Shown: positions 58,306 through 64,000 of the stretch, in pieces
Position numbering within the stretch: position 1 is the first letter of the stretch
Layout: each line of letters begins with the position of its first letter
The notes under the pieces: model-generated
Seen by the model: the letters and a program-made list of their open reading frames with translations, nothing else
Databases searched by the model: none
What the model was told of the DNA's origin: nothing
NCBI RefSeq assembly: GCF_014202425.1
Contig: NZ_JACHGT010000006.1
Location: forward strand, 62,001-126,000
Source: Phytomonospora endophytica
Lineage (GTDB): Bacteria; Actinomycetota; Actinomycetes; Mycobacteriales; Micromonosporaceae
Length of the DNA: 64,000 bases
Reading direction: 5' to 3'
Program-made: the position numbers and the translations under genes

Positions 58306-59589
58306 CTACCCCGCCGCCACCTTCCACAGCACCAGCGTCACGATGCCGGCCACGCCGACGGCCCCGGCCGCGATCAGGCCGAGGAGGATCCGGGTGCTGG
58401 GCCGCCAGGCGGGAGCCGCCGGTGCCGAAGCGGTGGGACGGGGGAGCCTCTCCAGGGCACGGTCCGCGACCGGCGTCCCCTCCACCGGCCGCGTCGCGAG
58501 CTCGCGTCTTCGTCGCGTGGTCAGCGCGCGCATCGAGGCGGCGGCGTGGGCGAGGAGCACCTCGCGGGCGGGCTCGTCGGCGAGGAGGCTCGCGCCCCGG
58601 GCGACCACGAGTTCGGGCTCGGCGGCCGTGACCGTCGGGATGCCGAGGATCCGGTGCAGCAGCGTTGCGACGAGGGGCATGCGGCTGGCCCCTCCGACGA
58701 CGTAGATCCCCGCCGCGCCGGTCAGTCCGGCCGTCGTGAGGGCGGCCCTCGTCGTCGCGACGGTGCGGCGGATCAGGGGTTCGGCGATCGTCTCCAGGTG
58801 CTCGCGGGTGAGCGGCACGTCGCGTTCGGCCATGGGGATGTGGAGGAGCGCCTGGCGGGTGCGGGACAGCAGCTCCTTCGCGCCGCGCACGTCCTCGGCG
58901 AAGCGGCGCCAGGCGCGCCTGTCCTCGGGCCCGCGCGGGCTGCGGAGCCGTGACCAGGCCTCGCGGGCGGAGTCGTCGGCCTCGATGGTCGTGTCGAGGA
59001 GGTCGACGACGGCGGCGTCGATGTCGAGGCCGCCGAGGTCGTCGAGGCCGTCGGCGGCGAGGACCCGGCCCTCGGCGACCACCGACACGTTGAAGCTCCC
59101 CGAGCCGAAGTCGTAGACGGCGACCGGACCCGGGGAACGCGCGTCGAAGTAGCGCGCGGCGGCGACGGGCTCGGGCACGAGCGTCACCGGCGCGAGACCG
59201 GCTCGTCCGGCGGCGCGCAGGAGCGTGTCCCGGCGGGTCTCGTCCCAGGCGGCGGGGTGGGTGAGCACGACGCGGCCGACGGGTCCCGCCTCGTTCGCGA
59301 CCCGGCGCAGGACGGCCGCGAACATGTCCACGACGGTGACCTCGACGCCGAGCCACACCGCCTCGTCGTCGACGTGGAGTTTGGGGTGCGGCTCGAAGCG
59401 GCCGGGCGCGGCCAGTCCCGCGGCAAGGGCGTCGCGGCCGGTGAGCAGGCCGGCGCCGGGTTTGGCGAAGACCGCCGACGGCAGCGTCGGCGCGCCGTCG
59501 AAGAGGATCGTCTCGCTCCGGCCGTCGCCGTGGCGGACCACCGCGACGGTGGTGGAGGTCCCGAAGTCGACCGCCAGTACGGGTTCCAC
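58306..59589 (-). CDS. Hsp70-family ATPase with C-terminal membrane helix
   Basis: GTG 59589 with AAGGGGGG upstream gives 427 residues. The nucleotide-binding fold is clear: VEPVLAVDFGTSTTVAVVRH (phosphate 1), PVAVYDFGSGSFNVSVVAEG (phosphate 2), GAAGIYVVGGASRMPLVATL (adenosine) and the connect motif VTLVPEPVAAARYFDARSPG. There is no substrate-binding domain; instead a proline/alanine-rich spacer and one helix ILLGLIAAGAVGVAGIVTLV end the protein. DnaK-like proteins of this type occur in actinomycete accessory operons, with unknown clients. It is not a classical chaperone. Confidence 0.85.
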   Translation of the reverse strand: MEPVLAVDFGTSTTVAVVRHGDGRSETILFDGAPTLPSAVFAKPGAGLLTGRDALAAGLAAPGRFEPHPKLHVDDEAVWLGVEVTVVDMFAAVLRRVANEAGPVGRVVLTHPAAWDETRRDTLLRAAGRAGLAPVTLVPEPVAAARYFDARSPGPVAVYDFGSGSFNVSVVAEGRVLAADGLDDLGGLDIDAAVVDLLDTTIEADDSAREAWSRLRSPRGPEDRRAWRRFAEDVRGAKELLSRTRQALLHIPMAERDVPLTREHLETIAEPLIRRTVATTRAALTTAGLTGAAGIYVVGGASRMPLVATLLHRILGIPTVTAAEPELVVARGASLLADEPAREVLLAHAAASMRALTTRRRRELATRPVEGTPVADRALERLPRPTASAPAAPAWRPSTRILLGLIAAGAVGVAGIVTLVLWKVAAG

Positions 59590-59679
59590 GGTGCCCCCCT
59601 TCGCCGGGCCGCCGTGTCTCCCGGGCGGCGGCCACCGGTCCATTGTGGAGTCCGTGGCGCCCCGGCGGAATACGTCGAA

Positions 59680-59710
59680 CGGCCCCGCGTCCACAAAGGA
59701 CGCGGGGCCG
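59680..59710 (-). terminator. Terminator of the chitinase gene
   Basis: 13-bp inverted repeat CGGCCCCGCGTCC (59680-59692), ACAAA loop, GGACGCGGGGCCG (59698-59710), 16 bases after the GH18 stop and upstream of the Hsp70-like gene. Confidence 0.85.
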
Positions 59711-59725
59711 CACGTGCGATTCCGG

Positions 59726-61651
59726 TCAGCGCAAGCCGAGGTCGATCGCGTTGGTGAGGGTTCCGTCGTCTCCGTCGAGCGACCAGATCATCGCTCCACC
59801 GAGCTTCTTGCCCTTGATGTAGGTCATCTTGTTGGTCATCGTCGTGACGTCGTCATAGGACCAGAACTGGCCGTTGGAGTACAGCCAGATCGCCATCGCC
59901 GCCGAGTCGGTGTAGCGCGTGCCCGGCCGGTTCTTCAAGACGTCGTAGTCCTCGATGCCCGGTTCGTAGGTTCCGGGCGCCGCACCGGTGCTCGTCTGAT
60001 AGAGCCCGTTGTTGGTCGCCGGTACGCCCGCCCAGCCGCGGCCGAAGGCCGGGACCCCGAGCACCAGTTTCGAGGCCGGTGCGCCGCGGGCGATGTACTC
60101 GTTGACGGCGAGGTCGCCCGACCACTTCGTGGGCGACGGGTCGCCCGGGGGCGAGTAGATCTGCGCCTGGTGGTTGGTCTGCGGACCCCAGGCGCCGTAC
60201 AGGTCATAGCCCTGCACGGTGACGAAGTCGAAGTTCTGCATGAGCGCGGGAACCTCGAAACCGGCGGTGATCTTCGCCGGGTCGGCCGGGACGAAGGCGG
60301 TCAGCTCGAAGTGCCTGCCGACCGTCGCCCCGTAGGCGTCGAGTTGCCTGCGGAACTCGGCGACCAGTGCGGTGAAGTTCTGCTTGTCCTCGGGGCGGAT
60401 GACGTTTCCGGTGTTCCCCTCCGACCCCGGCCATTCCCAGTCGAGGTCGATGCCGTCGAAGACGCCGTAGGCGACACCGTTGCCGCACTGCACCTCCCCG
60501 CCGATGCAGGGGAGGTTGCCCTTGAGGTACAGGTCGATGCAGCTCTGCACGAAGGCCACCCGGTTGGCGGGGAGGGCCGCGTTGGAGAAGTACTTCGACC
60601 AGGTCCAGCCGCCCAGCGACAGGTTGACCTTCAGGTGCGGGTACTTCGCCTTGAGCTTCTTGAGCTGGTAGAAGTTGCCCGCGAGGGGCTGGTTGTAGAC
60701 GTCGCCGACGCCGTCGACGGACTCGGCCGCGCCGAACTTGCGCTGGTAGTCGGCCCACGCGTCACCGACGCCGGCCTGGTTGGCCTCGAAGCAGCGGCCC
60801 TGCTCACTGACGTTGCCGAAGGCGTAGTTGATGTGGGTCAGGTCGGCGGCGGCACCCGTGGTGTCCATGCTCTTGACGAGGTAGCCGCGGGCGTAGATGC
60901 CCCACTGGGTGAAGTAGCCGACCTTCTTGTACGACGAGGGACCGGGGCCGCCGTCCTCAAGGGTCTTCTTCGAGACCGTGTTCGAGAAGCCGGACACGTT
61001 GCCCTTGGCGTCGCGAGCGCGGATCTTGAAGCTGTAGGTCGTGTTGGCGGTGAGCCCGCCGACGACCGCGGAGGTCGCGTTGCCGGGCGCGGTCGCCGAC
61101 TGCGCGTTGTTGACGAAGACGTCGTAGCCGGTGACGCCGACGTTGTCGGTGCTGGCCGTCCACTGCAGGGAGACGGTGTTGGCGGTCGCCGTCGGTGCCG
61201 CGAGGTTGCCCGGCGTGGTCGGTGCCTGCGTGTCGTCGCCGGGGCCGGGGCCACCGGAGCAGGAGGTGCCGTTGACGGTGCAGTTCGTGGGCGCCGCCTG
61301 AGCGCCGGAATAGGAGGCGTTGTAGCCGATCTTCACCGAGGCGCCGGGGGCGATGGCGCCGTTCCAGCCGGTGTTCTTGACGGTCACGTCCTGGCCGGAA
61401 ACGGTGTACGTGCCCTCCCAGAGGGACGAGATCCGGTGACCGGGGGCGAGGGTGAACTTGAGCGTCCAGGACGCCGATGCCGTGGTGCCGGTGTTCTTGA
61501 TCGTGTAGTCGGCACCGTAGCCGGTGCCCCAGTCACTGCCGAGTTTGTAGGTGGCGGTGAGGTTCTCGGCCGCGTGTGCGGGTTGCGCCGCTCCCAGTGC
61601 GACGACCAGCGCGACCGCGCCTAATAAGAAGCCTCTCAGCGTCTTCCTCAT
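59726..61651 (-). CDS. Secreted GH18 chitinase with CBM2 and fibronectin III domains
   Basis: ATG 61651 with GGAGGA upstream gives 641 residues. A signal peptide (RKTLRGFLLGAVALVVALGA, cleavage near AHA-AEN) is followed by a CBM2 (about 30-130, TATYKLGSDWGTGYGADYTI), an FnIII domain (about 145-232, PTATANTVSLQWTASTDNVG) and a GH18 barrel (about 240-641). DGIDLDWEWPGSEG places the catalytic Glu at 406 with Asp402 and Asp404 in the DxDxE motif. It cleaves chitin outside the cell. Control is by the TTGACA promoter upstream; no DasR site was recognised. Family assignment firm. Confidence 0.95.
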   Translation of the reverse strand: MRKTLRGFLLGAVALVVALGAAQPAHAAENLTATYKLGSDWGTGYGADYTIKNTGTTASASWTLKFTLAPGHRISSLWEGTYTVSGQDVTVKNTGWNGAIAPGASVKIGYNASYSGAQAAPTNCTVNGTSCSGGPGPGDDTQAPTTPGNLAAPTATANTVSLQWTASTDNVGVTGYDVFVNNAQSATAPGNATSAVVGGLTANTTYSFKIRARDAKGNVSGFSNTVSKKTLEDGGPGPSSYKKVGYFTQWGIYARGYLVKSMDTTGAAADLTHINYAFGNVSEQGRCFEANQAGVGDAWADYQRKFGAAESVDGVGDVYNQPLAGNFYQLKKLKAKYPHLKVNLSLGGWTWSKYFSNAALPANRVAFVQSCIDLYLKGNLPCIGGEVQCGNGVAYGVFDGIDLDWEWPGSEGNTGNVIRPEDKQNFTALVAEFRRQLDAYGATVGRHFELTAFVPADPAKITAGFEVPALMQNFDFVTVQGYDLYGAWGPQTNHQAQIYSPPGDPSPTKWSGDLAVNEYIARGAPASKLVLGVPAFGRGWAGVPATNNGLYQTSTGAAPGTYEPGIEDYDVLKNRPGTRYTDSAAMAIWLYSNGQFWSYDDVTTMTNKMTYIKGKKLGGAMIWSLDGDDGTLTNAIDLGLR

Positions 61652-61694
61652 CTTGTCCTCCGAACAAATAGTAAGGAAGTTTAAAGGTGAGCTG

Positions 61695-61723
61695 AGGTTA
61701 TGGGATCGTGACCGGACTGTCAA
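61695..61723 (-). promoter_or_regulatory. Sigma-70-type promoter of the chitinase gene
   Basis: On the minus strand TTGACA (61723-61718), a 17-base spacer and TAACCT (61700-61695), about 44 bases before the GH18 ATG. Near-consensus for actinomycete vegetative promoters. Confidence 0.8.
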
Positions 61724-61739
61724 CGTTCTGTCTTGAGGG

Positions 61740-61972
61740 TGATGGGGAGGGCGCGGGACGGAGAGGGGGAGGGGGGTGCGGCGGGAAGCGGGACGGGTGT
61801 GGCGGCGCGGGGTTGGGCGGGAGGGCACGGGACGGAGAGGGGGGAGGGCGCGGGACGGAGAGGGGCGCGGGACGGAGAGGGGGAGGGGCGAAGAAGGGGA
61901 CGGGGAGGGGAGGGTGCGGCGGGAAGCAGGACGGGTGTGGCGGCGCGGGGTTGGGCGGGAGGGCGCGGGGAT
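61740..61972. repeat. G-rich repeats with a 138-bp-spaced duplication
   Basis: The block GGGTGCGGCGGGAAGCG... GGGCGGGAGGGC occurs at about 61774-61834 and again, with few changes, at 61912-61972 (offset 138). Between and around them GGGCGCGGGACGGAGAGGGG-like units recur four times. Runs of three or more G on the plus strand would favour G-quadruplexes. No gene is supported here. Confidence 0.85.
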
Positions 61973-61984
61973 GCGGCAACGGCG

Positions 61985-62055
61985 AAGGCCCGGACGCTCG
62001 GGAGAGCGGCCGGGCCTTGGTGTCAGAGCCTTGGTGTCAGGGCCTTGGTGTCAGG
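61985..62055 (-). terminator. Terminator of the DUF397 gene plus three 14-bp direct repeats
   Basis: AAGGCCCGG (61985-61993) and CCGGGCCTT (62010-62018) form a hairpin 46 bases beyond the DUF397 stop. The 3' arm begins three tandem copies of GCCTTGGTGTCAGA/G (62014-62027, 62028-62041, 62042-62055). Confidence 0.7.
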
Positions 62056-62063
62056 GCGATGGG

Positions 62064-62342
62064 TCAGGCGTCGAAGGCGCCCGACCTGACGGCCGCGACG
62101 AAGGACGTCCACTCTGGACGGTCCGTCGCCAGGGTCGCGCCCTCGCGGTGTTTGGTGTCGCGGATGGCGACGCCGTGCGCGGAATCGGTGCAGGCGGCGA
62201 CTTCGATGCAGTTACCAGTACCGCCGCTGCCACTGCGGCTGCTCTTGCGCCAGGCGCCGACCTCGACACAGTTGTTGCCGCTTCCGCCGCTTCCGCTTCG
62301 GGTGCTCTTGCGCCACGCCGACACCTCGATATGGGTGCTCAC
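62064..62342 (-). CDS. DUF397 domain protein (tandem)
   Basis: 92 residues with two copies of the DUF397 start: WRKSTRSGSGGSGNNCVEVG and WRKSSRSGSGGTGNCIEVA, then VAIRDTK and WTSFVAAVRSGAFDA. DUF397 proteins are small partners of Scr1-type helix-turn-helix regulators in actinomycetes and have been proposed to act like antitoxins or modulators in development; function is unsettled. It overlaps the upstream regulator stop by four bases, giving translational coupling. The duplicated front half is noteworthy. Confidence 0.9.
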   Translation of the reverse strand: MSTHIEVSAWRKSTRSGSGGSGNNCVEVGAWRKSSRSGSGGTGNCIEVAACTDSAHGVAIRDTKHREGATLATDRPEWTSFVAAVRSGAFDA

Positions 62343-63184
62343 AGCTTGTCCCTCTCGGCGGTGATGAGTTTCTTCGACGCCTTCGGGTCCAGGGAGGCGT
62401 CCAGAAGCCGATCATACGCCTGGGCTAGCTGTTCAACCGGTTCCGCTTCGACGCAGATGTCACCGGCCGAACTCGCCAGGTAGGCGACTTCTGGATAGGG
62501 ATCGACAAGCGTGAAGACCTCAAATGAGCCTTCTTGGCCCGTGCATGTGCCGACGGGGAGAATCCGCACGTCGGTCCCAGGTCTGCGCATGGCGCCCAAG
62601 AGGTGGTTGAGTTGGGCTTTCATGGTCTCGTCATTCCCGGCCCGCTCGCGCAGCAGGTGTTCGGCAATGATGCAGGTGAATTTGAGCGGCCGGTGCGTGC
62701 TCAGAACGTGTTGGCGAGTCATGCGAAGCTCGATCCACCGCGTGATCTCCTCTTCGGACGCGCCGGGCTGACGTGCACGCATGAGTGCTTCGGCGTAATC
62801 GGGCACTTGAAGGAGGCCGGGAAGGCAGGCCATCTCGAAGACTTTGATGGCCGTTGCCCGCGATTCCATCCACGCCCTATCGATGAGCGTCGAAACAACG
62901 TCACCGGTGTATCCGTCCCACCAGCCGGCCTGTGCCGCATCCTTGCGGATGGTCATGAGATCTGTGCGGCGGTGCGGCTCGGTGACGCCGCACATTTCGA
63001 GGTAGGCGTGAAGCATGTCCTCGCTGACAGGGACTTCACCCGCTTCCATACGGGTGATCGTGGAGCCGTCGCGGCCGAGGTGAATTCCCGCTTCTTTCGC
63101 CGTGAGACCGGCGACGTCGCGGATTTCGCGCATCGCCTCGCCGAGCCACAGCGTTCGAATCGTCGGTTTGCGGTACCGGCCCAT
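62339..63184 (-). CDS. XRE-type regulator, Scr1 family (HTH plus DUF5753)
   Basis: ATG 63184 (GAAGGA upstream) gives 281 residues. HTH: TLWLGEAMREIRDVAGLTAK, EAGIHLGRDGSTITRMEAGE. DUF5753-type domain: DRAWMESRATAIKVFEMACL, PGLLQVPDYAEALMRARQPG and TRQHVLSTHRPLKFTCIIAE with LLRERAGNDETMKAQLNHLL. Such regulators are coupled to DUF397 partners and influence aerial growth or antibiotic production in streptomycetes. It is auto-controlled if the palindrome at 63234-63251 is its operator. The DUF397 gene follows with overlap. Confidence 0.93.
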   Translation of the reverse strand: MGRYRKPTIRTLWLGEAMREIRDVAGLTAKEAGIHLGRDGSTITRMEAGEVPVSEDMLHAYLEMCGVTEPHRRTDLMTIRKDAAQAGWWDGYTGDVVSTLIDRAWMESRATAIKVFEMACLPGLLQVPDYAEALMRARQPGASEEEITRWIELRMTRQHVLSTHRPLKFTCIIAEHLLRERAGNDETMKAQLNHLLGAMRRPGTDVRILPVGTCTGQEGSFEVFTLVDPYPEVAYLASSAGDICVEAEPVEQLAQAYDRLLDASLDPKASKKLITAERDKL

Positions 63185-63233
63185 GGGTCCAATCCTTCGT
63201 GGGGGTCGGGAGAAAAAATCCGAAGAAATCCGG

Positions 63234-63251
63234 TGGCGCATGTATGCGCCA
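63234..63251. promoter_or_regulatory. 18-bp palindrome upstream of the Scr1-type regulator
   Basis: TGGCGCAT-GT-ATGCGCCA (63234-63251), perfect 8-bp arms, 50 bases before the regulator start. Likely its autoregulatory operator. Confidence 0.7.
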
Positions 63252-63683
63252 TAGGCCCGATCATGGTACAACTAAGACGTGAGTGAGCCAATACGATACG
63301 TCATGATCGCTGGCAGGCTCATGTAGACACTCGTGGGGTCAACGGACCATCTCCACGGGAAGGTACGACCAGGGCGGGTTGCTTCGATTGGACCCGAGGA
63401 CCCGCCCTGGTCCCCAAACAACCGGAGGTCCCGCGTTGCGGAAACCCGATCAACGTCCTGTCTATCACGCCCGCACGCCTTAACCCACCGCGAAACTCCC
63501 CCGGCGCGAGCTCACACCCGGCCGGGGTTGAGGGCGACCCGTCCAGGGGGTCGCGGGGGCGGGCACCACCGCGAGGTCCACCACGCCGACCGTCGGCATT
63601 CACACATCGCTTCCCCGGCGATGCCGACGACGAGTGGACCGGTGCCCGCCCCACCTCACCCACAGCGAAGGAGCAGCACCGTC
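63252..63683. other. Gene-poor interval with a possible 15-codon leader ORF
   Basis: About 430 bases with no clear gene. Only a 15-codon frame from TTG 63436 (MRKPDQRPVYHARTP, GGAGG in front) to TAA 63481-63483 looks translatable; it could be a leader of the small gene at 63684 or a chance frame. Confidence 0.35.
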
Positions 63684-63860
63684 ATGCCCCAGGTCAACGT
63701 CGAATGGGCCGCCTACTGGCGCGGCCTCCTCCAATGGCACGAGAACAACCCCGCCGACGACATGTGCGCGTGCGGCGACCGTTCCAGCGACTGCCGTATC
63801 CGCCAGGTCGCCGTCAAACGCGGTGTCCTCCGGCTCATCACCGACAACGTCCGTCCGTAG
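63684..63860 (+). CDS. Small cysteine-containing protein, 58 aa
   Basis: ATG 63684 (GAAGGAG at 63666-63672) encodes MPQVNVEWAAYWRGLLQWHE, DDMCACGDRSSDCRIRQVAV and KRGVLRLITDNVRP. Cysteines in C-x-C-x6-C may bind a metal, as in small actinomycete proteins of this kind. It is followed after 10 bases by another gene on the same strand, so the two are an operon. Function unknown. Confidence 0.6.
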   Translation: MPQVNVEWAAYWRGLLQWHENNPADDMCACGDRSSDCRIRQVAVKRGVLRLITDNVRP

Positions 63861-63870
63861 GAGCCCACAC

Positions 63871-64000
63871 ATGAACGTCGACCCCATGCTCGCGACCCAG
63901 ACCCCCGAGGTGGGCGTGGTCACCGTCGCGGGCTTCGGCCTCTACGGCTCCCTCCTCTGGCTCGTCCGCTCGATCGCCCGCCGCGCCAGCGTCCCCACCC
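63871..64000 (+). CDS. Small membrane protein, truncated at window end
   Basis: ATG 63871 with TAGGAG upstream begins MNVDPMLATQTPEVGVVTVA, FGLYGSLLWLVRSIARRASV and runs off the right edge at 64000 with 43 residues. One hydrophobic segment suggests a single-pass membrane protein. It is co-transcribed with the preceding small gene (10-base gap). Family not recognised from the fragment. Confidence 0.6.
   Translation, partial: MNVDPMLATQTPEVGVVTVAGFGLYGSLLWLVRSIARRASVPT

Overview
The window is typical high-GC actinomycete DNA: strong third-codon GC bias, many GTG and TTG starts, TetR/MerR/Scr1-type regulators, DUF397 and BTAD-type proteins, and several genes whose start codon sits about 7-8 bases after a -10-like hexamer (leaderless transcripts). 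The gene set (rifampicin monooxygenase, CebR-boxed GH6 cellulase, CBM2-FnIII-GH18 chitinase, large secreted subtilase, macrolide-type glycosyltransferase, P450 plus ferredoxin) fits a soil-dwelling filamentous actinomycete. I cannot assign a genus from sequence alone.

Layout. 1-9.2 kb: the truncated start of a RibD-like reductase, a TetR/drug-efflux pair with palindromic operators, a rifampicin monooxygenase behind a short leader ORF, a HAD phosphatase, tRNA-Ser(TGA), a quinone oxidoreductase, and an ornithine-cyclodeaminase-like/TetR operon divergent from a glyoxalase. 9.2-14.2 kb: an accessory zone ending at the 3' end of tRNA-Ser(GCT). It holds a broken glycosyltransferase, an integrase tail, a broken toxin-antitoxin-like pair with a PIN domain, a decayed TPR regulator, an A+T-richer two-helix membrane protein, a DUF2283 gene, an intact inositol-phosphatase-like gene and another frameshifted remnant. 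14.4-34.5 kb: subtilase, CPBP protease, polytopic membrane protein, a MerR-controlled hydrolase, an AfsR/BTAD-like regulator, a DrrAB-type exporter, PIN/GNAT genes, an ArsR-MFS operon, a NarL-type two-component system, a serine hydrolase and a carboxymuconolactone-decarboxylase-like gene.

34.6-36.2 kb is almost entirely non-coding GC-rich repeats, including about five tandem units of 94-98 bp. 36.2-48.3 kb: M18 aminopeptidase, DUF2785/kinase/DUF2332, a cellulase with a clear promoter and CebR-like box, an ABC-F protein preceded by a 10-codon leader ORF and hairpins (probable ribosome-mediated attenuation), a winged-helix protein, a Crp-like regulator, a dehydrogenase, PhoX and an isochorismatase homologue lacking the usual cysteine. 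48.3-64 kb: glycosyltransferase, a TetR/membrane-protein operon with two operators, AhpD-like and spermidine-synthase-like genes, a TetR/P450/ferredoxin group, a flavoprotein, a vanadium-haloperoxidase-like protein, a lipoprotein, a membrane-anchored Hsp70-like protein, the chitinase, a G-rich repeat tract, a Scr1-type regulator with DUF397, and two small genes at the right edge.

The most distinctive themes are antibiotic resistance with upstream leader ORFs (rox, ABC-F), several regulator/operator pairs whose palindromes are directly readable, and a decayed integrated element next to a tRNA.
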